Below, in pieces: positions 50,803 through 59,420 of a stretch of 64,000 nt of DNA; the stretch's first letter is position 1; each line of letters starts with the position of its first letter. The notes below the pieces were generated by a model, which saw nothing but the letters and a program-made list of their open reading frames with translations, had not been told where the DNA came from and did no database searches. A program made the position numbers and the translations under genes. Source of the DNA: Lederbergia graminis (GTDB taxonomy: Bacteria > Bacillota > Bacilli > Bacillales > Bacillaceae_C); contig NZ_JBHSMC010000014.1 of the NCBI RefSeq assembly GCF_042655485.1, forward strand, positions 186,001 through 250,000, read 5' to 3'.

Positions 50803-52437
50803 ATGATGGGTGATTTTTCCGCATTTAGCCGGGAACAGCTATTACAACTTATGGGAAATAAAGAATATGATTTACTAGTTATTGGTGGCGGAATAACGGG
50901 TGCTGGAATTGCTCTCGACGCGGCTTCACGTGGTTTAAAAGTAGCATTAGTTGAAATGCAAGACTTTGCAGCTGGAACATCGAGTCGCTCTACGAAACTA
51001 ATACATGGAGGATTACGGTACTTAAAGCAATTTGAAATTAAGGAAGTAGCAGATCTTGGTAAAGAGCGGGCAATTGTTTATGAAAATGGTCCTCATGTAA
51101 CTACACCAGAATGGATGATTCTCCCTTTTCATAAAGGAGGCACATTTGGCAAGTTTACGACAGCAATCGGACTTACCATGTATGATTACCTTGCAGGAGT
51201 GAAAAAAACAGAACGCAAAACGATGTTAACAAGGGAAGAAACATTAGAAAAAGTTCCATATATAAAGGAAGATGGGTTATTAGGTAGTGGATTCTATGTG
51301 GAATATCGTACAGATGATGCACGATTAACAATTGAAGTGATGAAATCTGCTCATGAAAGAGGAGCACATATTATGAATTACGTCAAAGCAGATAGCTTTA
51401 TTTATGAACAAGGTATCATTGTTGGCGTTAATATAGTTGATATGCTTTCCAATTCACATCATGTAATTCGTGCTCGCAAAGTGGTCAATGCAGCAGGGCC
51501 TTGGGTGGATGAGGTTCGGAAAAAGGAAGGAACAATTGAAGAGAAACACTTAAAACTATCGAAAGGTATTCATCTTGTGTTTGATCGAAAGACCTTTCCT
51601 CTTTCACAATCCGTTTACTTTGATACACCTGATGGTCGTATGGTGTTTGCCATTCCACGTGAAGGAAAAACATATGTAGGGACGACGGATACCTTTTATG
51701 ATGGAGATCCGAGTGAATTACATGTTACACGTGAGGATTGTACGTATATACTTAACGCCATACATTATATGTTTCCTGCCATTAAGCTTACCGATACAGA
51801 CATAGAGTCAAGTTGGGCAGGTGTAAGACCATTAATTCATGAAGAGGGAAAGGGTCCTTCGGAAGTATCGAGAAAAGATGAAATATGGGAATCTGACACA
51901 GGATTGATTACTATTGCTGGTGGTAAATTAACTGGCTACCGTAAAATGGCTGAAAAAGTAGTTAACCTACTTGTACATCAACTTGGGAAGGCAACTAGCC
52001 CTTGTATAACAAAAACGCTTCGCATTTCTGGTGGAGATGTTGGGGGATCTGCACAACTCGATTCTTTTTTAGAGGAGAAAGCCCAGGAAGCAGAAAGTTT
52101 TGGTTTAACGCAGGAGGATGGCTATAAATTAGCGAAGTTATATGGTACGAATGTAGATAAAGTGTTGTCTTACCTTACGAATAAAGAGGGATCTAATCTG
52201 CCACCAAGTTTACACGCACAACTACTTTATAGCATTCATCATGAAATGGTTGTGAAACCGACAGATTTTATCTTAAGAAGAACGGGTTACTTATTATTTG
52301 ATATGCGAAAAGTAGAGCAGTGGAAGCATAAAATAATCGAAGAAATGGCAACGATTTTTAATTGGACAGACGAGGAAAAGTCACATTATGTGGAGGATCT
52401 AAATGAGGAAATAGCTAGGGCAACAACTTTCAAATGA
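50803..52437 (+). CDS. glpD: Glycerol-3-phosphate dehydrogenase, FAD dependent
   Basis: Oxidises glycerol 3-phosphate to dihydroxyacetone phosphate and feeds electrons to the menaquinone pool at the membrane. 544 residues: FAD loop LLVIGGGITGAGIALDAASRG, GTSSRSTKLIHGGLRYL, GPWVDEV, GRMVFAIPREGKTYVGTTDT, and the C-terminal GlpD domain (about 400-540). Two start ATGs are adjacent (50803 and 50806) behind AAGGAGAG. It precedes glpK by 14 bp; glpF is not next to it. Confidence 0.95.
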   Translation: MMGDFSAFSREQLLQLMGNKEYDLLVIGGGITGAGIALDAASRGLKVALVEMQDFAAGTSSRSTKLIHGGLRYLKQFEIKEVADLGKERAIVYENGPHVTTPEWMILPFHKGGTFGKFTTAIGLTMYDYLAGVKKTERKTMLTREETLEKVPYIKEDGLLGSGFYVEYRTDDARLTIEVMKSAHERGAHIMNYVKADSFIYEQGIIVGVNIVDMLSNSHHVIRARKVVNAAGPWVDEVRKKEGTIEEKHLKLSKGIHLVFDRKTFPLSQSVYFDTPDGRMVFAIPREGKTYVGTTDTFYDGDPSELHVTREDCTYILNAIHYMFPAIKLTDTDIESSWAGVRPLIHEEGKGPSEVSRKDEIWESDTGLITIAGGKLTGYRKMAEKVVNLLVHQLGKATSPCITKTLRISGGDVGGSAQLDSFLEEKAQEAESFGLTQEDGYKLAKLYGTNVDKVLSYLTNKEGSNLPPSLHAQLLYSIHHEMVVKPTDFILRRTGYLLFDMRKVEQWKHKIIEEMATIFNWTDEEKSHYVEDLNEEIARATTFK

Positions 52438-52451
52438 TGGAGGTAGTGTAA

Positions 52452-53945
52452 ATGAGTGAACAATATATTATGGCATTAGATCAGGGTACAACTAGTTCGC
52501 GAGCAATATTGTTTGATCATAACGGTGAAATTTTTCATACATCACAAATTGAATTTAAACAATATTTTCCACAACCAGGTTGGGTAGAGCATAATGCAAA
52601 TGAGATTTGGAGTTCTGTTTTAGCTGTAATTGCTAGAGTTCTCTCAGAGAAAAATGTTAAGCCTGAGCAAGTTGTTGGGATTGGAATAACGAACCAAAGA
52701 GAAACGACCGTTCTTTGGGATAAAAACACAGGTGAGCCGATTTATCATGCGATTGTTTGGCAGTCACGACAAACAGCGGAAATATGTGAGGAACTCCAAG
52801 CAGCAGGTCATGAACAAACATTTCGTAGTAAGACAGGTTTATTAATTGATCCATATTTTTCAGGAACAAAAGTAAAATGGATATTAGATAATGTAGAAGG
52901 TGCAAGAGAAAAAGCTGAAGCAGGTGACTTATTATTCGGCACGATTGATACTTGGCTCGTATGGAAATTATCTGGTGGAAAAGTACATGTAACGGATTAT
53001 TCTAATGCCTCTAGGACTCTAATGTATAACATCCATGAATTAAAATGGGATGAAGAGCTTCTAGAAATTCTTGGAGTACCTGCTTCGATTCTACCTGAGG
53101 TGCGTTCATCCTCAGAAGTTTACGCACATACGGAGGATGTCCACTTTTTTGGACAAAAGACTCCTATTGCGGGAATTGCTGGTGACCAGCAAGCCGCACT
53201 ATTTGGTCAAGCTTGTTTTGAGCGTGGGATGGGAAAAAATACATATGGTACAGGTTGTTTTATGTTAATGAATACTGGAGAACAGGCGGTTGTGTCGGAA
53301 CACGGACTATTAACAACGATTGCTTGGGGGATTGATGGAAAGGTAGAGTATGCGCTAGAAGGAAGTATATTTGTAGCGGGCTCTGCTATCCAATGGTTGC
53401 GAGATGGTTTGCGTCTGTTCCGCGATTCTGCTGAAAGTGAGAAATATGCGCAAAAGGTTGAGTCTACCGATGGAGTGTATGTTGTTCCTGCATTTGTCGG
53501 GTTAGGTACACCATACTGGGATAGTGATGTAAAAGGAGCAGTATTTGGATTAACACGGGGAACGTCCAAGGAGCATTTTATCCGAGCTACACTTGAATCT
53601 CTTGCATATCAAACAAGGGATGTGTTGTACGCTATGGAAGCAGATTCTGGAATACCATTAAAAGCATTACGCGTTGATGGTGGTGTGGTGAAAAATAATT
53701 TTCTCATGCAGTTTCAAAGTGATATGTTAAATGTTTCAGTGGAACGCCCGACAATTAATGAGACTACAGCATTAGGAGCGGCGTACTTAGCAGGCTTAGC
53801 AACGGGATTTTGGAAAGACCGTTCCGAAATAACGAAAAACTGGAAAATGGATCGCTCTTTTACTCCAAAAATGGATGAGGCTATTCGAGAAGATCTATAT
53901 AATGGATGGAAAAAAGCAGTAAACGCAACAATTGCATTTAAATAA
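52452..53945 (+). CDS. glpK: Glycerol kinase
   Basis: Phosphorylates glycerol with ATP. A 497-residue FGGY kinase: phosphate loop ALDQGTTSSRAILFD, NQRETTVLWD, GTIDTWLVWKL, GIAGDQQAALFGQ and LRVDGGVVKNNFLMQ. His231 in VHFFGQ is the site phosphorylated by the PTS in Gram-positive GlpK, so catabolite control by HPr is expected. ATG 52452 follows GGAGG. A 188-bp hairpin repeat begins one base after the stop codon. Confidence 0.96.
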   Translation: MSEQYIMALDQGTTSSRAILFDHNGEIFHTSQIEFKQYFPQPGWVEHNANEIWSSVLAVIARVLSEKNVKPEQVVGIGITNQRETTVLWDKNTGEPIYHAIVWQSRQTAEICEELQAAGHEQTFRSKTGLLIDPYFSGTKVKWILDNVEGAREKAEAGDLLFGTIDTWLVWKLSGGKVHVTDYSNASRTLMYNIHELKWDEELLEILGVPASILPEVRSSSEVYAHTEDVHFFGQKTPIAGIAGDQQAALFGQACFERGMGKNTYGTGCFMLMNTGEQAVVSEHGLLTTIAWGIDGKVEYALEGSIFVAGSAIQWLRDGLRLFRDSAESEKYAQKVESTDGVYVVPAFVGLGTPYWDSDVKGAVFGLTRGTSKEHFIRATLESLAYQTRDVLYAMEADSGIPLKALRVDGGVVKNNFLMQFQSDMLNVSVERPTINETTALGAAYLAGLATGFWKDRSEITKNWKMDRSFTPKMDEAIREDLYNGWKKAVNATIAFK

Positions 53946-53946
53946 A

Positions 53947-54134
53947 GCTCTGTTAAACTCTGTTGTTGATTTTCGCTCCTGTACACTCGCTTTCCGCGGG
54001 CACGGCCTCAGCTAACTTGGCAAAGAAAACCCTCTTTGCCAAGTGGATCTTCGGCTCGCGCTGTTCCCGCAGGAGTCTCGTGTACATCCGCTACAATCAA
54101 CTAAGTTGTTAACAACAATGAATTTTAACAGAGA
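53947..54134. repeat. 188-bp hairpin repeat, family I, copy C
   Basis: Third copy, same orientation as those at 9588 and 12114, starting right after the glpK stop. It differs by a few bases around the central CTTTGCCAAG hairpin and at the right end (TTTTAACAGAG). Its fold could act as 3' end structure for the glp transcript. Confidence 0.85.
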
Positions 54135-54169
54135 CTTAAATAAAGAAAGATGGAGCAATCATTTTAGTA

Positions 54170-54575
54170 ATAAACCCGAACAGATGCTAACTTTACCGCT
54201 ACGGAAATACACTACGCTTTGCAGGAGCATAGAAAAGGGAAAGGTCATAAATGAAGAAGGAAGGCTAAAAACACAACATCCTGTTGGCAGGCTCAAACAA
54301 CGAATTCCTGTCGCTTCTCATGCACTAGTATATCCGTACTTCATTGCGTGCCCGCGACAAGCAAATAACCTGAGACAAAGGAAGCAGTTCTTTTCCTTTC
54401 TTGTCTCAGGTTATTTGCCCTCGAGCCGATAGCGCTGTTCGCTAGACAAGGATCGAAGAAGCCTCGTCGGTGCTCTAGTCGCACCTGTTTAGCTTAGGCT
54501 CCTAGCGGCTAGCGAGCGAGACATTCCTTTCCTTACGATAAGTCAACATCGGCAAGCGGAAACTGAAAATATACT
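54170..54575. repeat. Degenerate family II repeat with a strong internal hairpin
   Basis: Starts with CGGAAATACACTACGCTTTG (54202-54221) and ends with CTCCTAGCGGCT and GATAAGTCAACATCGGC, in the order of family II. In between is a stem GCAAATAACCTGAGACAA / TTGTCTCAGGTTATTTGC (about 54360-54418). Left half is decayed. No gene from 53946 to 54605. Confidence 0.65.
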
Positions 54576-54605
54576 CTCCAGATTGTCATAGATGTTCCAA
54601 AAGTT

Positions 54606-54866
54606 TTAAATAATTCCTTCTTCCTTGAATTTTAGCCATTCCATTCCTAAATCGATAATAGCTAGTGCAAGAGCGTGTTCCAAAATATTACTCTCCGCAT
54701 AGCCAACGACATCGTCATATTCACTTCGAAAATATTTCGAATACGCTTTATAGGATCCATCCTCATTTAGGATTGCGTAAGCACTTAGTTTACCCCCAAG
54801 CTTATCTTTTCCCAAGGCATATGTATCCCCAATAACATCTTTTGTTAGAAGTATGTATTCAAGCAT
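54606..54866 (-). CDS. Small conserved-looking acidic protein of unknown function
   Basis: An 86-residue protein starting MLEYILLTKDVIGDTYALGK; the frame is open 60 nt further upstream but that stretch looks non-coding. The ribosome site is weak (AAAAGG about 9 nt upstream). It has mixed alpha/beta character, no signal peptide and no known motif. It is isolated between repeats and the Fur-controlled operon, transcribed leftward. Real gene likely from its codon use, function unknown. Confidence 0.55.
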   Translation of the reverse strand: MLEYILLTKDVIGDTYALGKDKLGGKLSAYAILNEDGSYKAYSKYFRSEYDDVVGYAESNILEHALALAIIDLGMEWLKFKEEGII

Positions 54867-54986
54867 TCCATAACAACCTTTTTTACATGAATATATAACC
54901 AAATAAACAAAATTGCAAATTATCAAAATCTGGGTATTGAAGTGCTATTTGAAGATAGAAATTAACCATCGTCACAGTTTATACAC

Positions 54987-55063
54987 AATTGATAATCATT
55001 ATCAATTATTGATTGACTTGGATGTTGTCCATGATATAATTGAATTGATAATGATTTTCAATT
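54987..55063 (+). promoter_or_regulatory. Twin Fur boxes around the yclN-type promoter
   Basis: Box 1 (54987-55007) is a perfect palindrome, arms AATTGATAAT and ATTATCAATT around one C. Then TTGACT (55013-55018), 16 bp, extended -10 TGATATAAT (55032-55040). Box 2 (55043-55063; AATTGATAAT, G, ATTTTCAATT) covers the transcript start. Iron-bound Fur would shut the promoter. Confidence 0.85.
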
Positions 55064-55099
55064 AAAGACAGAAAAATCAAACAGGTGCTGAGGGTTTCT

Positions 55100-56050
55100 A
55101 TGAAAACATGGTATTTACTTATCGGGCTAATTGTTGCCTCCATACTGTCACTATTCATTGGTGTCAGTAATATAACTCCTCTAGATTTACTAGATTTTAC
55201 ATCTGAGGAGACTGAAATATTTCTCATTAGCAGACTTCCTAGACTTTTTGCTATATTGCTAGCTGGAGCGGGAATGAGTATTGCTGGACTAATAATGCAA
55301 CAGCTTAGTCGAAATAAATTTGTGTCTCCTACAACAGCAGGAACACTAGATGCTACGCGACTTGGTATTTTAGTATCGATGCTCTTATTCGCAAATGCAA
55401 CAATGTTTACGAAAATGCTAGTAGCGTTTGCTTTTGCATTAGGTGGAACCCTGTTATTTATGCAAATTCTCAATCGCATAAAGTTTAAGGATGCCATCTT
55501 CATTCCACTTGTAGGACTCATGTTCGGGAATATATTATCTTCCTTAACGACGTTTTTTGCGTATAGAGCTGATGTTATTCAAAACATGTCTGCATGGTTA
55601 CAAGGTGACTTTTCAATGATTATGAAAGGGCGCTATGAATTATTATATATAAGTATTCCAATTATCGTTATTGCATATTTATTTGCAAATCGTTTTACCG
55701 TTGCCGGTATGGGAGAGGACTTTGCCAAGAATCTCGGTTTGCATTATAAAAGAATAGTCAATATCGGATTAATTCTTGTTGCACTAATAACTGCAACAGT
55801 TGTACTAACTGTAGGAATGATTCCGTTCTTAGGACTTATCATCCCTAATATTATATCGATTATCAAAGGGGATCATTTGCAAAAAACGTTACCACAAACG
55901 GCCCTATTAGGAGCTACTTTCCTTCTAATATGCGATATTTTAGGCAGAGTCCTAATATATCCTTATGAAATTTCTATTAGTTTAATGGTAGGAGTCATTG
56001 GAAGTGGTATTTTCCTTTACCTACTGTTCCGGAGGAAAGCATATGCGTAA
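55100..56050 (+). CDS. yclN: Iron-siderophore ABC permease, YclN type
   Basis: One of two FecCD-family membrane subunits of a ferric siderophore importer. 316 residues with about nine helices; SRLPRLFAILLAGAGMSIAG, NKFVSPTTAGTLDATRLG and VGMIPFLGLIIPNI match, from memory, the petrobactin permease YclN of B. subtilis (CeuB type). ATG 55100 has GAGGG about 6 nt upstream. First gene behind the Fur-controlled promoter; overlaps the next gene by 8 bp. Confidence 0.88.
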   Translation: MKTWYLLIGLIVASILSLFIGVSNITPLDLLDFTSEETEIFLISRLPRLFAILLAGAGMSIAGLIMQQLSRNKFVSPTTAGTLDATRLGILVSMLLFANATMFTKMLVAFAFALGGTLLFMQILNRIKFKDAIFIPLVGLMFGNILSSLTTFFAYRADVIQNMSAWLQGDFSMIMKGRYELLYISIPIIVIAYLFANRFTVAGMGEDFAKNLGLHYKRIVNIGLILVALITATVVLTVGMIPFLGLIIPNIISIIKGDHLQKTLPQTALLGATFLLICDILGRVLIYPYEISISLMVGVIGSGIFLYLLFRRKAYA

Positions 56051-56993
56051 TTCTACTAAACTAATAATTTTAACTGTAATTGCTCTAGGCTTTTGTGGAA
56101 TATACTTATTTCATGACTTGAATGGCAGCTTTGACTATGCTCTCCCGAGAAGGACAATGAAAGTATTAGCGATGGTAATAACGGGAGTAGCAATAGCTTA
56201 TGCAACTGTTGTCTTTCAAACAATTACCCATAATCGTATATTAACACCAAGTATTATGGGATTGGACTCCTTATATTTGTTAATACAAACATTAGCTATT
56301 TTCTTTTTAGGATCTGACCATATTACGATTGTAAACAGACAAGTCAATTTCATTTTGTCAGTAGTAGCGATGATTATTTTCGCTTTACTACTTTATCAAT
56401 TTTTATTTAAAAAGGGTCAACGACCAATCTACTTCTTACTATTAGTAGGTATTATTGTCGGAACATTTTTCGGAAGTGTTACAACCTTCCTTCAAGTGTT
56501 AATTGATCCAAATGAGTTTTCAATTGTACAAGATAGGATGTTTGCAAGTTTTAATAATATAAGTTCTGATCTTGTATGGATTGCTTTATTCATAATCGGG
56601 ATCGTGATTCTAATAGGTTGGCGAACACTACCTTACTTAGATGTATTATCGTTAGGTCGTGATACAGCAATCAATCTTGGAGTAGCATATGACAAGCTAG
56701 TAAAGCAGATGTTAATCATTTCCTCTGTCTTAATTGCTGTTTCAACTGCTCTAGTTGGGCCAATCACATTTTTTGGCTTAATTGTTGCCAACTTATCCTA
56801 CCAATTCTTTAAAACATATAAACACAGTATATTGATTAGCGGTGCCGTTGCAATGAGTGCAATTGCTCTAGTTGGTGGGCAATGGGTAGTAGAACGGGTC
56901 TTTAGCTTTTCTACAACATTAAGTGTCATTGTTAACTTTGTTGGTGGTGTTTATTTCATTTATTTATTATTAAAGGAGAGTCGATCTACGTGA
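56043..56993 (+). CDS. yclO: Iron-siderophore ABC permease, YclO type
   Basis: The second FecCD-type permease, 316 residues. Typical segments are RRTMKVLAMVITGVAIAYATVVFQTITHNRILTPSIMGLDSLY and VGPITFFGLIVANLSYQF. ATG 56043 follows CCGGAGG and overlaps the yclN end; the stop overlaps the ATPase start (GTGA). It forms the heterodimeric channel with the YclN-type protein. Confidence 0.88.
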   Translation: MRNSTKLIILTVIALGFCGIYLFHDLNGSFDYALPRRTMKVLAMVITGVAIAYATVVFQTITHNRILTPSIMGLDSLYLLIQTLAIFFLGSDHITIVNRQVNFILSVVAMIIFALLLYQFLFKKGQRPIYFLLLVGIIVGTFFGSVTTFLQVLIDPNEFSIVQDRMFASFNNISSDLVWIALFIIGIVILIGWRTLPYLDVLSLGRDTAINLGVAYDKLVKQMLIISSVLIAVSTALVGPITFFGLIVANLSYQFFKTYKHSILISGAVAMSAIALVGGQWVVERVFSFSTTLSVIVNFVGGVYFIYLLLKESRST

Positions 56994-57751
56994 TACAAGT
57001 GCGCGGCTTATCGAAGTTTTATGGGAAAAAGCCTGTAGTTGAAAATGTAACAGTTGATATAAAGCGTGGACAAATTACTTCTTTTATTGGGCCAAACGGT
57101 GCTGGGAAATCGACGTTATTATCGATGGTAAGTCGTCTCCTCGATGCTGATACGGGAGAGGTGTTAGTTGATAATAATAATGTGAAAAAGATGAAGTCAA
57201 ATGAATTCTCGAAACGAGTTTCGATATTGAAGCAATCAAACTATATGAATGTTCGACTGACGATTCGGGAACTTGTTTCGTTTGGTAGATTTCCATATTC
57301 AAGAGGTCGCCTAACACCAGAAGATGAAGAAAAAGTCGATGAAGCGATTGAATATATGGCATTAGGAGATATACAAGATTCGTATATTGAAGAGCTATCA
57401 GGTGGACAAAGGCAACGTGCCTTTATCGCGATGGTTATTGCTCAAGATACAGAGTATATTTTGCTCGACGAGCCATTAAATAACCTAGATATGAAACATT
57501 CTGTGCAGATAATGAAAATATTACGCAGACTTGTGAATGAATTAGGGAAGACGGTAATCATTGTTTTACATGATATCAACTTTGCTTCCGTATATTCTGA
57601 TCGTATCGTTGCACTGAAAGACGGGAAAGTTGTAAAAGATGGACCTACAGAAGAAATTATTCAGTCTGATTCACTGAAAGAGATTTATGATATGGATATA
57701 CCAATACAACAAATGAATAACTGTAGAATTTGTGTCTACTTTAACTCATAA
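56990..57751 (+). CDS. yclP: Iron-siderophore ABC ATPase, YclP type
   Basis: The ATPase of the siderophore importer, 253 residues: Walker A GPNGAGKST, signature LSGGQRQR, Walker B ILLDEPLNNLD and H-loop VLHDINFAS. GTG start at 56990 overlapping the permease stop. In B. subtilis the binding lipoprotein YclQ follows; here a terminator follows instead, so the binding protein must be encoded elsewhere. Confidence 0.92.
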   Translation: MIQVRGLSKFYGKKPVVENVTVDIKRGQITSFIGPNGAGKSTLLSMVSRLLDADTGEVLVDNNNVKKMKSNEFSKRVSILKQSNYMNVRLTIRELVSFGRFPYSRGRLTPEDEEKVDEAIEYMALGDIQDSYIEELSGGQRQRAFIAMVIAQDTEYILLDEPLNNLDMKHSVQIMKILRRLVNELGKTVIIVLHDINFASVYSDRIVALKDGKVVKDGPTEEIIQSDSLKEIYDMDIPIQQMNNCRICVYFNS

Positions 57752-57752
57752 A

Positions 57753-57788
57753 TAACTCGAGGGAAAATTCCCTCGAGTTATTTTTTTG
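57753..57788 (+). terminator. Terminator of the siderophore operon
   Basis: Perfect 12-bp stem TAACTCGAGGGA / TCCCTCGAGTTA with a run of seven T, directly after the ATPase gene. Confidence 0.95.
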
Positions 57789-57854
57789 TTTTGGAATGAT
57801 TTAAAGAAAAAGTGGAATGGTAAGGAAATAGGAAAATAAAGGAGGAGTACGTGC

Positions 57855-59354
57855 ATGAATCGAGGTGGTGTGCAATTAACACTACAAACTAGTAGTTTAG
57901 TGATTGGCTTCATGGTGTGGGTAATTCTATCCTCATTAATGCCATTTATATCTAAAGACATTCCTCTAACAGCTAGTCAAATATCCTGGGTAACTGCTGT
58001 TCCAGTTATTCTCGGTTCTATTCTTCGAGTTCCGATTGGTTTCTGGACAAATTCCTTAGGGGCTAGATATTTGTTTTTTATTAGCTTTCTTATCTTATTG
58101 CTCCCTGTTTATTTTATCAGTATTGCCGATTCCATGATGGGGTTAATTCTTGGCGGATTGCTTTTAGGTATTGGTGGTGCCGTATTTTCCATTGGAGTTA
58201 CCTCCTTACCTAAATATTACCCAAAGGAAAAGCATGGTTTTGTGAACGGTATTTATGGTGCAGGTAATTTAGGTACAGCCTTAACCAGCTTTGCTGCTCC
58301 AGTATTGGCAGACAAGTTTGGATGGAGAACAACCATCCTGCTCTACATTATTTTACTAGCGTTATTTGCATTATTAAATTTTATTTTTGGTGATCGAAAT
58401 GAACCGAAAGTAAAGAAACCATTCTTCAAGCAAATTAAAAGTGTATATAAAAGCCAAAAATTATGGTTTTTAAGTCTATTTTATTTTATTTGCTTTGGTT
58501 CATTTGTAGCTTTCACCGTATATCTGCCAAATTTCCTCGTTAATCACTTTGGGTTAGAGGCAGTGGATGCAGGTATGCGAACGGCAGGTTTTATTGTGCT
58601 TGCAACCATTTTGCGCCCAGTTGGTGGTTGGCTAGGGGATAAATTTAATCCCTATAAAATTTTGGTACTCGTTTTTGCTGGTTTAACAGTCTCTGGAATT
58701 TTACTTTCCTTTACTCCATCACTAGTAATTTACACTGTAGGTTGTCTTTCTGTTGCAGTTTGTTCTGGTATTGGAAATGGAACGATATTCAAGTTAGTTC
58801 CAATGTATTTCTCCAATCAAGCAGGGATTGTGAATGGGATTGTTGCGATGATGGGTGGGCTTGGCGGATTTTTCCCACCACTTATTTTAACAACGTTATT
58901 CAATTTTACTGGTCACTACGCCATCGGTTTTATGGCATTGTCCCAGTTTTCACTCGCAAGTTTAATATTAGTTTTCTGGATGTATCACCAAGATAAACTC
59001 TTCGTTGCTGATAACGTTATTGAACATACAGAAACAGGAGTAATGTTGACAAATATAGATGGTGTAATAGTTCGGGTTAATAAGGCGTTTACCAATGTCA
59101 CAGGGTATACCCCTGATGAGGTAATAGGAGAGACACCGAAAAAATTACAATCAGGTAAACATGGTAAGGACTTTTACGAAAAGATGTTTGCAAGTATTAA
59201 AGATAAGGGCTTTTGGAAAGGTGAAGTATGGAATAAGCGTAAGGACGGGGAAATTTATCATCAATGGTTAACAATAAGTCCCGTAAAAAATGAAGTTGGT
59301 GATACTCAGTACTATGCTGGTTTATTTACCGTATTGCCGAATGAGAATGATTAG
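57855..59354 (+). CDS. NarK-type nitrate/nitrite transporter fused to a C-terminal PAS domain
   Basis: A 499-residue protein. Residues 1-380 are a 12-helix MFS carrier of the nitrate/nitrite porter family, with both nitrate signature regions (GIYGAGNLGTALTSFAAP at 132-149; NGIVAMMGGLGGFFPP at 327-342) and the buried arginines Arg58 and Arg254. Residues 385-495 form a PAS domain (IEHTETGVMLTNIDGVIVRV, then VTGYTPDEVIGETPKKLQSG and a PAC-like end), with the plan of redox/haem/flavin-type sensor PAS. Ordinary NarK stops near residue 395. AGGAGG precedes the ATG. It lies 66 bp before narG. Confidence 0.88.
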   Translation: MNRGGVQLTLQTSSLVIGFMVWVILSSLMPFISKDIPLTASQISWVTAVPVILGSILRVPIGFWTNSLGARYLFFISFLILLLPVYFISIADSMMGLILGGLLLGIGGAVFSIGVTSLPKYYPKEKHGFVNGIYGAGNLGTALTSFAAPVLADKFGWRTTILLYIILLALFALLNFIFGDRNEPKVKKPFFKQIKSVYKSQKLWFLSLFYFICFGSFVAFTVYLPNFLVNHFGLEAVDAGMRTAGFIVLATILRPVGGWLGDKFNPYKILVLVFAGLTVSGILLSFTPSLVIYTVGCLSVAVCSGIGNGTIFKLVPMYFSNQAGIVNGIVAMMGGLGGFFPPLILTTLFNFTGHYAIGFMALSQFSLASLILVFWMYHQDKLFVADNVIEHTETGVMLTNIDGVIVRVNKAFTNVTGYTPDEVIGETPKKLQSGKHGKDFYEKMFASIKDKGFWKGEVWNKRKDGEIYHQWLTISPVKNEVGDTQYYAGLFTVLPNEND

Positions 59355-59420
59355 GCTGTATTCATACCTGTGAAATATGTAGTGGGAACTAATAAATATG
59401 TAACAGAAAGGGAGTTTATC

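Noticed and set aside
54043..54432. Plus-strand 129-codon frame
   Set aside because: Spans a 188-bp repeat and a degenerate family II repeat; no ribosome site at its start.
59369..59383. FNR-type site before narG
   Set aside because: Only a TGTGA half is present; the second half (TCACA) is missing, and the region before the narK-type gene has none either.
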